NCBI GenBank assembly: GCA_963725315.1
Contig: CAVRYA010000007.1
Span: 248,001 to 312,000, forward strand
Length of the DNA stretch: 64,000 nt
Direction of reading: 5' to 3'
Origin: JBBRHQ01 sp963725315
Lineage (GTDB): Bacteria > Actinomycetota > Thermoleophilia > Solirubrobacterales > 70-9
This document shows, one piece after another, positions 44,765 to 55,915 of this stretch (the stretch's first letter is position 1; each line of letters starts with the position of its first letter). The position numbers were made by a program, and so were the translations under genes. The notes under the pieces were generated by a model, which did not search any database, was not told where the DNA came from, and saw nothing but the letters and a program-made list of their open reading frames with translations.

Positions 44765-45747
44765 TGCTCGACGACATCCTGGCGATTCCCGACCACCTCC
44801 GCGACGCGCTGTGGCGGATCGAGTCAGCGCGGCTCGCCGAGGAGCCGGCAGCCGGCGTCTTCGCCTGCGGCATGGGCGGCTCGGCGATCGGCGCCGACCT
44901 CGCTACAGCGGTGCTGGGCGAGCGCGCGACTCGGCCGCTTCAGACGATCCGCGGTTACGCGCTGCCCTCCTGGGCGACCCCCGAGTGGTCGGTGCTCTGC
45001 TGCAGTTACTCCGGCGACACGGAAGAGGCGCTCGCCTGCTTCGCCGCAGCCGAGGCGCTCGGCGCGCGCCGCCTGGTCGCCAGCACCGGCGGTGCCCTCA
45101 CCGAGCAGGCGCGCGCCGCCAAGGTCCCGGTGGTCGGCCTGCCGGGGATCCTCCAGCCCCGCGCCGCCGTCGCCTATATGTTCGCCGTCGCCGCCGAGGC
45201 CGCGGCCCTGGCAGAGGCCGCCCCCCGGATCCACACCGAGATCGACGGCGCCGCCGCCCACCTCGAGTCCTCCCGGGAGGGCCTGCAGGCGCTCGCGGCG
45301 GAGATCGCCGGGCGGATCGAGGGCTCGGTGCCGGTGATCCACGGGGCCGGCATCACGGTGCCGGTGGCGCGCCGCTGGAAGACCCAGGTCAACGAGAACG
45401 CGAAGCAGCCGGCTTTCTTCACCGAGCTGCTCGAGGGCGACCACAACGAGCTGGCGGGATGGGAGGGCGCTCCGAGCTCGGGGGCGCGCTTCTCGGCGGT
45501 CTTTCTCGAGGACTGCGACCAGCACCCCCGCGAGCGGCGTCGCTTCGAGCTGACCGGCGAGGCGATCGCCGGCGACGTCGAGCAGGTGGTCGCGATCGAG
45601 ACCGAGGGCGACACCGCGACCGCACGCCAGCTCTGGGCGGTGATGCTCGGCGACCTCGTCTCTCTGCGCCTCGCGGAGGGGCGAGGGGTCGATCCGGTCC
45701 CCGTGGAGGCGATCGAGGGCCTCAAGGACGAGCTGGGGCGGTCCTGA
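44761..45747 (+). CDS. Bifunctional phosphoglucose/phosphomannose isomerase
   Basis: This two-SIS-domain isomerase interconverts fructose-6-phosphate with glucose- and mannose-6-phosphate. The 328-residue protein has FACGMGGSAIGADL, CCSYSGDTEEAL, the catalytic-region motif TQVNENAKQPAFF, and LEGDHNELAGWEG. The GTG at 44761 and ATG at 44764 both overlap the previous stop. Its place after the nucleotidyltransferase suggests it feeds mannose-6-phosphate to nucleotide-sugar synthesis. No phosphomannomutase lies in the window. Its last 26 bases overlap the convergent PAP2 gene. Confidence 0.92.
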   Translation: MMLDDILAIPDHLRDALWRIESARLAEEPAAGVFACGMGGSAIGADLATAVLGERATRPLQTIRGYALPSWATPEWSVLCCSYSGDTEEALACFAAAEALGARRLVASTGGALTEQARAAKVPVVGLPGILQPRAAVAYMFAVAAEAAALAEAAPRIHTEIDGAAAHLESSREGLQALAAEIAGRIEGSVPVIHGAGITVPVARRWKTQVNENAKQPAFFTELLEGDHNELAGWEGAPSSGARFSAVFLEDCDQHPRERRRFELTGEAIAGDVEQVVAIETEGDTATARQLWAVMLGDLVSLRLAEGRGVDPVPVEAIEGLKDELGRS

Positions 45748-46697
45748 ACGGCTCCGCCGCCGGCCGGCGGCGCTCCCACCAGGCCCAGCCTGCCATCACC
45801 GCCGCCGCGTAGAGCCACCCGAGGGCGACGTCGAAGAAGTAGTGCTCGCCGGTGGCGATCAGCATCAGCCCCATCGCCAGCGGGTAGAGCGCGACCAGCG
45901 GGCGCCACCACCAGCCGACCCGCGGCCAGAGGAAGAGCGAGACGAGCATCGAGATCCCGGCGTGGAGGGAGGGGACGGCGGCGACCAGGTTGACGATCGA
46001 CTGGCCCTTGTCGAAGGCGGCGGCCGTCTGCACGCTGATCACCTCGAAGCCGCGGCCGGAGCTGCGGGTGATTGGCTCCAGCAGGCCGTGCTCGGAGGCC
46101 ATCCACGGAGGGGCCGCCGGGAAGAGCGACGTAGGTGGCGAGGCCCACGGCGCTGAGAGTGAGGAAACGGTCCCGGAACTGCCGGAAGGCGACGCGGCTG
46201 CGCGCCCAGAGCACTCCGGCGAGGGCAAAGGGGACGATGAAGTGCGAGGTGTAGAGGAAGCTGAAGCAGACGTCCCACCAGTGGACCGCCGAGGGGTCGA
46301 TGATCCGCTGCTGCAGCCACTCGGTCGGCGTCTGGCCGAGGAAGACGAAGCGGTCGAAGTCGATCATCGTCGTGAAGTGGGGTGAGACCCCGATCGAGTC
46401 GGCGAGCCCCCGGGTGTAGTCGTAGGCGAGCAGGAGCACCGCCATCGGCAGCCAGTCGGTGACCAGCTCGAGGATCTCCCTCGGCGAGCGGCCGATCGAC
46501 GCGCAGCCGAGCGCGCCGACGATCCAGGCGATCACCAGCTCCCGCTGGATCGAGATCCCGTAGCGCAGCGTCCAGACGACGAAGACGAAGGCGTAGGCGA
46601 TCAGCGTCAGCCGGCGGACGATCGCGATCCGCGGCGTCCGCGCACCGGAGAGGGCCTCGGCGGGGGCGCCGGTCTGGGCGAACTCGGCGGTGCTCAT
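45722..46697 (-). CDS. PAP2-superfamily membrane phosphatase (one apparent frameshift)
   Basis: This polytopic protein of about 325 residues probably dephosphorylates a lipid or polyprenyl phosphate. The first 190 residues contain four helices. An extra base near 46118 shifts the frame after VGLATYVALP. The remainder carries the acid phosphatase motifs AAVPSLHAGIS (catalytic His) and ATGEHYFFDVALGW (second His and Asp). The first motif (KxxxxxxRP) is degenerate, as in inositolphosphotransferase-like members. It is convergent with the isomerase and divergent from ahcY. Confidence 0.85.
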
Positions 46698-46810
46698 TCG
46701 CCCATCCTCTCATCAACACCGTCGGATTCTCGGACCCCTGCCCGGATCGAGCCTGCATCTGGCGCATTTCTCCGTATCCTTCCCGGCTCCGAATTCGAAG
46801 AAAGGAATCG

Positions 46811-48082
46811 ATGGCCACCGCCGCCTCCAACTACGACATCGCCGACATCTCGCTCGCGGAAGCGGGCCAGAAGAGGATCGAGTGGGCCGATCGGCAGATG
46901 CCGGTGTTGGCGCAGATCCGCGAGCGGTTCGAGAGCGAGCGCCCGCTCGACGGCCTTCGTCTCGCCTGCTGCCTGCACGTCACCACTGAGACGGCGAACC
47001 TGGTCCGGACCCTGATGGCGGGGGGCGCCGACGTCGCCCTCTGCGCATCGAACCCGCTCTCCACCCAGGACGTGACCGCGGCGGCCCTGGTCGACCGCTA
47101 CGGGGCCGAGGTCCACGCGATAAACGGCGAGGACAACGAGACCTACTACAAGCACATCACCACCGCTGTCGACAAGCACCCCCACATCACCATGGACGAC
47201 GGGGCCGACGTGATCTCCGTCCTGCACGGTGAGCGCCCCGAGCAGCTCTCCGAGGTCCTCGGCGGCACCGAGGAGACGACGACCGGCGTGATCAGGCTGA
47301 ACGCGCTAGAGGCCGAGGGCAAGCTCGGCTTCCCGATCGTCGCGGTCAACGACGCCAACACCAAGCACTTCTTCGACAATCGCTACGGGACCGGCCAGTC
47401 GACCCTCGACGGGGTGATCCGCGCCACCAACGTCCTGATCGCCGGCCTGCGGGTGGTCGTGATCGGTTACGGCTGGTGCGGCAAGGGCGTCGCGATGCGG
47501 GCCAAGGGCCACGGCGCCCACGTGATCGTCTGCGAGGTCGATCCGCTGCGGGCCCTGGAGGCGGTGATGGACGGCTTCGAGGTGATGCCCTCGAAGGAGG
47601 CGGCGGCGGTCGGCGACATCTTCATCTCGGTGACCGGCAACCGCGACGCGATCGCCGGCGAGATGTTCGACTCGATGAAGAGCGGCGCGATCGTCTGCAA
47701 CTCCGGCCACTTCGACGTCGAGATCAACAAGGGCGACCTCGACGAGCGCACCGAATCGACCTTCGAGGCGCGACCGCTGGTCGAGGGGCACGTGATGAAG
47801 GACGGCCGCGAGGTCTTCCTGCTCGCCGAGGGGCGGCTGGTCAACCTCGCCACGGCGGAGGGCCACCCGGCGGCGGTGATGGACATGAGCTTCGCCAACC
47901 AGGCGCTCGCCGCCGAGTACGTGGCGCGCAACCACGCCAGCCTGGAGAAGAAGGTCTACCCGGTGCCGCGCGAGATCGACGCCGAGATCGCCCGCCTCAA
48001 GCTGGCCTCGAAGGGCGTCGAGATCGACCAGCTGACCGACGTGCAGTCGAAGTACCTGAGTTCGTGGGACCAGGGCACCTGA
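46811..48082 (+). CDS. ahcY: Adenosylhomocysteinase
   Basis: This NAD-containing enzyme splits S-adenosylhomocysteine to adenosine and homocysteine, relieving product inhibition of methyltransferases. The 423-residue protein has LHVTTETANLVRTL, the NAD motif VIGYGWCGKGVAMRAKG, VTGNRDAIAG, CNSGHFDVEI and MDMSFANQALA. It is slightly shorter than E. coli-type relatives, as in archaeal and many actinobacterial forms. AAAGGAA precedes the ATG and TATCCT (46771-46776) is a possible -10. No SAH riboswitch fold was recognised upstream. Confidence 0.96.
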   Translation: MATAASNYDIADISLAEAGQKRIEWADRQMPVLAQIRERFESERPLDGLRLACCLHVTTETANLVRTLMAGGADVALCASNPLSTQDVTAAALVDRYGAEVHAINGEDNETYYKHITTAVDKHPHITMDDGADVISVLHGERPEQLSEVLGGTEETTTGVIRLNALEAEGKLGFPIVAVNDANTKHFFDNRYGTGQSTLDGVIRATNVLIAGLRVVVIGYGWCGKGVAMRAKGHGAHVIVCEVDPLRALEAVMDGFEVMPSKEAAAVGDIFISVTGNRDAIAGEMFDSMKSGAIVCNSGHFDVEINKGDLDERTESTFEARPLVEGHVMKDGREVFLLAEGRLVNLATAEGHPAAVMDMSFANQALAAEYVARNHASLEKKVYPVPREIDAEIARLKLASKGVEIDQLTDVQSKYLSSWDQGT

Positions 48083-48111
48083 GCAACCGCGGCGCCCGCG
48101 GACCTGCGGAA

Positions 48112-48219
48112 ACCCCGCCGGCGCGGCCAAACAACTGCCCGCCGGCTGCTCCGCTCCCGCTCGCGCGGGAGGAATCAATGATGGACCCGCGCTCGCTCCC
48201 GCGTCCGCGCCGGCGGGGT
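48112..48219. repeat. 15-bp inverted repeat enclosing an inner hairpin, downstream of ahcY
   Basis: ACCCCGCCGGCGCGG at 48112-48126 is perfectly complementary to 48205-48219. Between them a second hairpin (CTCCCGC and GCGGGAG) lies near 48155-48172. The right part also contains, on the minus strand, the GGACGCGGGAGCGAGC core shared with the atpF-atpH spacer. It may terminate ahcY, control the next gene, or be a mobile-like repeat. Confidence 0.65.
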
Positions 48220-48225
48220 CTGTGA
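48178..48225 (+). CDS. Possible 15-codon leader peptide
   Basis: A GGGAGG site at 48168 is followed by two ATG codons and a 15-residue peptide (MMDPRSLPRPRRRGL) ending in TGA 15 bases before the nucleotidyltransferase start. Its Arg/Pro codons overlap the right arm of the 15-bp inverted repeat. Ribosome stalling here could open or close that stem, as in attenuators. This is inference from layout, and chance is possible in such GC-rich sequence. Confidence 0.25.
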   Translation: MMDPRSLPRPRRRGL

Positions 48226-48239
48226 TGATTCGGCGGTAG

Positions 48240-49256
48240 GTGATGCGCGCGATGATTCTTGCGGCGGGGCTGGGGACCCGGCTGCGCCCGATCACCTACG
48301 ACCGGCCGAAGCCGATGGTGCCGGTGCTCAACCGGCCGGTGATGGAGCACATCGCCCTGCTGCTCTCCCGGCACGGCTTCACCGAGGTGATCGCCAACCT
48401 GCACTGGTTCCCGGAGCTGATCCGCGGCCACTTCGGGGACGGCTCGGAGTTCGGCATCGACCTCTCCTACAGCCAGGAGGAGGCGCTGCTCGGCACCGCC
48501 GGCGGGGTCCACCACGCCGCAGGCTTCCTCGGCGACTCCTTCCTGGTGATCTCCGGCGACGCCCTCACCGACATCGACCTGGCGGCGATGCGCGAGTTCC
48601 ACGCCTCCCACGACGGGATCGCGACCCTGGCCACCAAGCGAGTCGCCGACACCACCCAGTACGGCGTCGTCATCGTCTCATCCGAGGGCCGCGTCCAGGG
48701 CTTTCAGGAGAAGCCCGATCCCGCCGAGGCGCTCTCCGACCTGGCCAACTGCGGCATCTACATGTTCGACTCGGAGATCTTCGACCACTTCCCGGGCGAG
48801 GGCGAGGTGAGCAAGCTGGCCGGGCCGGATGACCCGGCGGGGTTCGCAGACTGGGCGATGGACGTCTTTCCCTCGCTGCTCGACTCCGACGTCCCCTTCT
48901 ACTCGCACGAGATCGATGCCTACTGGAACGACATAGGCAACCTCGAGGAGCTTCGCCAGGGCAGCTTCGACGCGCTGACCGGGGAGGTGGAGGTCGATGC
49001 GGGGGCCCCGGAGGTATCCCCCGGCATCCGGGCCGCCATCGACCTGGACGGGGCCGAGGTCAAGGCGCCTGCGCTGCTCGGGACCGGGGTCGAGCTGGGC
49101 CCGGGGGTCCGGATCGACGGCCCGGCGATCGTCGGCGACGGCTCGCGGATCGGCGAGGGAGCGACGATCAGCAACTCGATCGTCCTCCCCGGCGCCGTCC
49201 TGGCCGAGGGCGCGATCCTCGTGGACGCGATCCTCGGCGCGCGCCTCGAGAGCTGA
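48240..49256 (+). CDS. Sugar-1-phosphate nucleotidyltransferase, GDP-mannose pyrophosphorylase-like
   Basis: This is the second nucleotidyltransferase of the window, 338 residues. AMILAAGLGTRLRPITYDRPKPM is the pyrophosphorylase signature with the NTP-binding loop. VISGDALTDIDL holds the metal Asp, FQEKPDPAEA the sugar site, and AYWNDIGNLEELRQ closes the catalytic domain. The C-terminus is a hexapeptide beta-helix. It is about 38 percent alike by eye to the one at 43790 in the core. The start is taken as GTG 48240, and ATG 48243 is equally good. Confidence 0.88.
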   Translation: MMRAMILAAGLGTRLRPITYDRPKPMVPVLNRPVMEHIALLLSRHGFTEVIANLHWFPELIRGHFGDGSEFGIDLSYSQEEALLGTAGGVHHAAGFLGDSFLVISGDALTDIDLAAMREFHASHDGIATLATKRVADTTQYGVVIVSSEGRVQGFQEKPDPAEALSDLANCGIYMFDSEIFDHFPGEGEVSKLAGPDDPAGFADWAMDVFPSLLDSDVPFYSHEIDAYWNDIGNLEELRQGSFDALTGEVEVDAGAPEVSPGIRAAIDLDGAEVKAPALLGTGVELGPGVRIDGPAIVGDGSRIGEGATISNSIVLPGAVLAEGAILVDAILGARLES

Positions 49257-49382
49257 ACGCCGCGCCCCGCAGCCCCGGGCGTGGGGCCTTTCAACGCGCA
49301 TATCGCGGCTCTTAAGCCCCACGTGCCATTTCGTAGCGAATTGCGCGCCTCTCGCGCGCGGTGCGGCGCCAGGCTGGCGGCG

Positions 49383-50006
49383 ATGGACGCCGCCGCCGCG
49401 ATCGCCAGGCTGCTGACGCCGCCCCTATGCGCCGCCTGCGCCGCTCCCTGTCGGGCCCGGGCCGTGATCTGCGAGGGATGCGCGGCCGGCCTGCGGCGCT
49501 CGGGGCCGCTCCTCGGCAGCCCGCCGCCGGGCCTCGACCTCGCCTTCTCCGCCGCTCCCCACGACGCCGTCGCCCGCGATCTCGTCAGGGCGCTGAAGTT
49601 CGGCCGGATCAGGGCCGCGGCGGGGCCGATCGCAGGGCAGATCGCCGCCCTGGCCCCCGCCGCAGTGCTCTCGGGAACGCTGGTGCCGGTTCCCCCGGCG
49701 CAGCTGCGGCTGCGCTGGCGTGGCTTCGATGCGGCGGCCGAGATCGCGATCGAGCTCTCGCAGCAGACCGGAATGCCGATCTGTGAGTGCCTGCGGCGCC
49801 GCGGCCTGCGCCGCCAGGTGGGCCGGGCGCGCAGCGAGAGGGTCGCTCGGCCGCCCCGGATCGAGGCCCGGGACCGGCCCCCGCGGCGGGCGGTGCTGGT
49901 CGACGACGTGCTCACCACGGGCGCGACGCTGGCCTCCTGCGCCCGTGCGCTGCGGGGCGCCGGGGCCGTTTCGGTCGCGGCGATCACCTTCGCCCGGCGC
50001 CTCTGA
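49383..50006 (+). CDS. ComF-family phosphoribosyltransferase-like protein
   Basis: This protein has an N-terminal zinc finger (LCAACAAPC and CEGCAAGL) and a C-terminal PRPP-binding fold with RAVLVDDVLTTGATLASC. The family is needed for DNA uptake in competent bacteria, but in actinobacteria the role is unknown. The frame is open from 49281. The Met at 49383 is chosen because the preceding residues do not resemble the family. It lies upstream of hpf and secA, as in many actinobacteria. A small hairpin overlaps its 3' end. Confidence 0.85.
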   Translation: MDAAAAIARLLTPPLCAACAAPCRARAVICEGCAAGLRRSGPLLGSPPPGLDLAFSAAPHDAVARDLVRALKFGRIRAAAGPIAGQIAALAPAAVLSGTLVPVPPAQLRLRWRGFDAAAEIAIELSQQTGMPICECLRRRGLRRQVGRARSERVARPPRIEARDRPPRRAVLVDDVLTTGATLASCARALRGAGAVSVAAITFARRL

Positions 50007-50014
50007 AAAGGCGC
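49997..50014 (+). terminator. Small hairpin at the end of comF
   Basis: GCGCCT (49997-50002) pairs with AGGCGC (50009-50014) around the loop CTGAAA. It overlaps the last codons of comF and the stop. It is short and followed by only two T, so termination would be weak. Confidence 0.35.
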
Positions 50015-50043
50015 TTGCCCGCGGTCCGGCCTGGCCGTAGCAT
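50015..50043 (+). promoter_or_regulatory. hpf promoter
   Basis: A -35 TTGCCC (50015-50020) and a -10 TAGCAT (50038-50043) are separated by 17 bases, the optimal spacing. This gives a leader of about 25 bases containing AAAGGAGGG before the GTG at 50074. It is one of the clearest complete promoters in the window. Confidence 0.6.
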
Positions 50044-50073
50044 CCCTGCCCCAACGGAGATAAAGGAGGGAAC

Positions 50074-50427
50074 GTGCGGATCGAGATACGCGGCCGGAAC
50101 GTCGAGGTCACCGATGAGCTGCGGGAGCACGTCACGAAGCGCTTCTCCCGGGTGGGCAAGCAGGTCTCGGAGCTGGCCACGCTCGACGTCGAGCTCTCCG
50201 AGGAGCGCAACCCCTCGATCTCCGACAGCCAGGTCGCGGAGGCCACCCTACGCCTCAAGGGTGTCACCCTGCGCGCCAGCGAGGCTTCGCCGGAGATGAT
50301 GCACACGATCCACGAGCTGGCCGAGGACATTCGCCGCCAGGTCAAGAAGCACCGCGACCTGCGGCGTAAGCGGAGCCGCACGCGTCGCGCCGTCGGGCGC
50401 CTGCGCGGGCGCTCGGCCGAGTCGTGA
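50074..50427 (+). CDS. hpf: Ribosome hibernation-promoting factor, short form
   Basis: This factor binds the 30S decoding region and inactivates ribosomes in slow growth or stress. The 117-residue sequence MRIEIRGRNVEVTDELREHV is the S30AE domain. The C-terminal dimerisation domain of long HPF is missing, and the tail is Arg/Lys-rich (RRKRSRTRRAVGRLRGR). The GTG start has a near-perfect AAAGGAGGG site. Most actinobacteria carry the long form, so the short version with basic tail is noteworthy. Confidence 0.9.
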   Translation: MRIEIRGRNVEVTDELREHVTKRFSRVGKQVSELATLDVELSEERNPSISDSQVAEATLRLKGVTLRASEASPEMMHTIHELAEDIRRQVKKHRDLRRKRSRTRRAVGRLRGRSAES

Positions 50428-50465
50428 GCAGGGCTGCTCGGGCAGGCAGCTAATCTAGGTCCGCG

Positions 50466-53318
<2,853 letters not shown>

Positions 53319-53325
53319 CGGCGGC

Positions 53326-53712
53326 TTGACCCGCCGCGACCCGGTCCGCGAGTTCATCCGCGCCTTCAACGAGCGAGACCTCGACGCCTTCGTCGGGGTC
53401 CTGCATCCGGAGATCGAGATCCACGCCGCCCGCGGCCTGCGCCGCGGGATCGAGGCGGCGCGCATCTGGGCGACGCGCCCCCCGGGCGGCGTCCAGCAGA
53501 CGATCGTCCTCGACGAGCTCTGGGAGGAGCCCGACCGCGCGCTCGCCCATGTCATTCGGCGCTGGCACTGGGACGAGGACGGCTCGCCCGCCGGTGAGGA
53601 TGAGCTGGCCTGGGTGTTCGAGCTGCGAGACGGGTTGATCTCCTCCTGGCGCTCGCTCGAGGAGCGCCTCCCGGCGTCGGATGCGGACGCGGAGATCGCG
53701 CGGGGCGACTGA
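53326..53712 (+). CDS. SnoaL/NTF2-like small protein
   Basis: This 128-residue NTF2-like fold protein has VREFIRAFNERDLDAFVGVLHPEIEIH, then a beta-rich half ending WVFELRDGLISSWRSLEER. The TTG start lies 7 bases after secA. It has no assignable catalytic residues. It is one of three members of this fold in the window. Confidence 0.78.
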   Translation: MTRRDPVREFIRAFNERDLDAFVGVLHPEIEIHAARGLRRGIEAARIWATRPPGGVQQTIVLDELWEEPDRALAHVIRRWHWDEDGSPAGEDELAWVFELRDGLISSWRSLEERLPASDADAEIARGD

Positions 53713-53727
53713 GGCGGGACCTGATCG

Positions 53728-54165
53728 GTGCCACGGGAGTTCGACAGCGCCGCCCGACCCCACCTCGAGCCCCTGCTCGAGCCCGGTGAGGAGCTGCGGG
53801 GAGTGATCGCCGCCAACCGCCAGAAGGTCTTCAGCGGCCGCCTCTACGCGATCGGCGTCACCGACCGGAGGTTGATCTTGCAGGCCCTCGACCGCCGGAT
53901 CGAGCCCGACGACGCTCCGGTTTCCCTGTCCCCGGAGCAGATCGTCTCGGCCGAGGCGGAGGGCGCCGGCGGCGGCTGGTGGACGGAGACCGCAGTGCTG
54001 ATGGACCGCGTTGCCCTGACTCTGAAGCTTCGCGCCGCCGACGGCGAGCGGTGGAAGCTGTCGATGATGCGGGGAGGCGAGGGCCCGCTCGCCGGACCTG
54101 GCGGCGGCGCCTCCCAGAAGGCCGGGATAGAGGCGCTGGCGGCCTTCTTCGCCGCGCGCGGATAA
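53728..54165 (+). CDS. Hypothetical PH-like domain protein
   Basis: This 145-residue protein of unknown function begins LEPLLEPGEELRGVIAANRQ. GVTDRRLILQAL resembles the bacterial PH-like or short GRAM-type domains that bind membranes or proteins. A Gly-rich turn and an Ala-rich helix end it. The GTG start is 15 bases after the preceding stop. It is followed by the prfB promoter. Confidence 0.6.
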   Translation: MPREFDSAARPHLEPLLEPGEELRGVIAANRQKVFSGRLYAIGVTDRRLILQALDRRIEPDDAPVSLSPEQIVSAEAEGAGGGWWTETAVLMDRVALTLKLRAADGERWKLSMMRGGEGPLAGPGGGASQKAGIEALAAFFAARG

Positions 54166-54168
54166 GCT
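54163..54168 (+). promoter_or_regulatory. Leaderless -10 hexamer for prfB
   Basis: TAAGCT is exactly 6 bases before the prfB ATG at 54175, overlapping the stop of the previous gene. A leaderless prfB transcript is expected. Confidence 0.5.
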
Positions 54169-54174
54169 GCCGCC

Positions 54175-55294
54175 ATGGCCGAGACCGCCTCCAGCGAGTC
54201 GATCCCTGCGCGGCTGGCCGAGATCCGCGAGCAGCTGTCCCTGCTCTCGGACTACCTTTGACCCGGGATCGCTCGAGCACGAGGTCGGGCGCCTCGAGGC
54301 CGAGATGCAGCGGCCCGGCTTCTGGGATGACCAGGAGGCAGCCGCCCGCACCTCCGCGGCCCACGCCCGCGCCCAGCGCCGGCTGAGCACCTTCCGCGAG
54401 CTCTCCACCGACGCCGCCGACCTCGAGGAGCTGGCCGAGATGGCCGCCTCCGATGAGGAGATGGCCACCGAGCTGGGTGCCCAGCTCGACTCGGTCGAGC
54501 GGCGCCTCGCCGAGCTGGAGGAGGCGCGGCTGTTCAGCGGGCCCTACGACGCGGGGGACGCCGTGGTGACCGTCCACGCGGGCGCCGGCGGCACCGACTC
54601 GCAGGACTGGGCCGAGATGCTGCTGCGGATGTACCTGCGCTGGGCCGAGCGGCGCGGCTTCCAGGTGGAGATGAAGGAGGCCTCCGAGGGGGAGGAGGCG
54701 GGATTGAAGTCGGCGACCTTCGTCGCCCGGGGCGAGAACGCCTACGGGCTCTTCGCCGCCGAGCGTGGCGTTCACCGCCTGGTGCGGATCTCGCCCTTCG
54801 ACTCCTCGGCCCGCCGCCACACCAGCTTCGCCCAGGTCGATGTCGCCCCGCTGGTCGACGAAGGCGTCGAGGTCGAGATCGACGACGCCGAGATCCGGGT
54901 CGACACCTACCGCGCTTCGGGCGCCGGCGGTCAGCACGTCAACAAGACCGACTCGGCGGTGCGGATCACCCACATTCCCACCGGCGTCGTCGTCCAGTGC
55001 CAGAACGAGCGCTCCCAGACCCAGAACAAGGCGGTGGCGATGCAGTTCCTGCGCTCGAAGCTGATCGAACTCGAGGAGCGCAAGCGCGCCGAGGAGCTGG
55101 CCAAGGAGCGCGGCGAGGTCAAGGACGTCGCCTGGGGCTCGCAGATCCGCAGCTACTTCCTGCACCCCGACCAGCGCGTCAAGGACCACCGCACCGGGCA
55201 CGAGTCGGGCGACACCGAGGGGGTGCTGAACGGCGACATCGACGACTTCATCCGCGATTACCTGAACAAGACAGCTGCTTCGTCGGCGAGCTAG
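54175..55294 (+). CDS. prfB: Peptide chain release factor 2 (programmed +1 frameshift)
   Basis: This factor reads UGA and UAA stops. The ATG at 54175 gives 28 codons ending SLLSDYL, then an in-frame UGA at 54259-54261. A +1 shift at CTT continues as DPGSLEHEVGRLEAEM and on to the stop. This is the classical self-regulatory site: low RF2 lets the ribosome slip and make more RF2. The rest is full length with the SPFDSSARRHTSFAQ region (the SPF motif of RF2) and GAGGQHVNKTDSAVR with GGQ. The total is about 372 residues. Confidence 0.96.
54256..54262 (+). promoter_or_regulatory. prfB recoding site CTT-TGA-C
   Basis: The heptamer CTTTGAC matches the universal prfB shift site, and the flanking protein context (YL then D) is the same as in E. 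coli. The usual Shine-Dalgarno-like AGGGGG three bases upstream is absent. The preceding codons are CTC TCG GAC TAC. Confidence 0.9.
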
Positions 55295-55302
55295 GCGGTC
55301 GC

Positions 55303-55915
55303 TTAGCGGGCCCCCTCCAGCTCGAGCAGCGCCTCCTTCATCGGCAGGCCGCCGCCGTAGCCGCCGAGGGCGCCGCCGCTGCGCAGGACGCGGTGGCAGG
55401 GAACGACGATCGGGATCGGGTTGGAGCCGAGGGCCGAGCCGGCGGCGCGGTGGGCGCGCTCGTTGCCGGCGCTGCGGGCCATCTCGGCGTAGCTGCGGGT
55501 CTCGCCGTAGGGGATGCGGGCGGTCGCGCGCAGCACCCGGCGCCGGAAGCCGGTGGTCAGCTGCCAGTCCAGGGGCAGGTCGAACTCCCGCAGTCGCCCG
55601 GAGAAGTAGAGGTCGAGCTCGCGGCGGGCCTCGTCGAGGCGCGCGGGAGCCTCGACGACCCGGGGGGAGACCTGCGAGGCCAGCCGCTCGAGCGCGGAGT
55701 CGGGCTCGTAGCCGGGGAGGCTGACCATCACCAGCCCGAGATCGGTCGCGGCGAGCAGGATCGGCCCGAAGGGGGAGTCCTCGGTCGAGTAGGCGACGTC
55801 GATCAGACCCCGCCTCCTCGGCGAGGCCGGCGAAGCGCTCGCGCGCGGCTGCGAGCGAGTCCGCCGGCGGGCCCTCGACCAGCTCGCGCAGCACCCCGTT
55901 CGAATCCGGGCTCAT
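55303..55915 (-). CDS. ogt: Methylated-DNA-protein cysteine methyltransferase (one apparent frameshift)
   Basis: This suicide repair protein removes methyl groups from O6-methylguanine. The active site is intact: PIPIVVPCHRVLRSGGALGGYGGG with the acceptor Cys, preceded by RRRVLRATARIPYGETRSYAEMA. Upstream, an extra base near 55802 separates RFAGLAEEAG from LIDVAYSTEDSPFGPILLAAT. Correction adds the N-terminal domain and gives about 203 residues. The start overlaps the stop of the sigma factor (55912-55915), so the two are translationally coupled. Confidence 0.9.

Noticed and set aside
46697..46810. SAH riboswitch upstream of ahcY
   Set aside because: The 113-base gap shows no paired core like that of known SAH riboswitches. 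Only a -10-like hexamer and ribosome site are seen.
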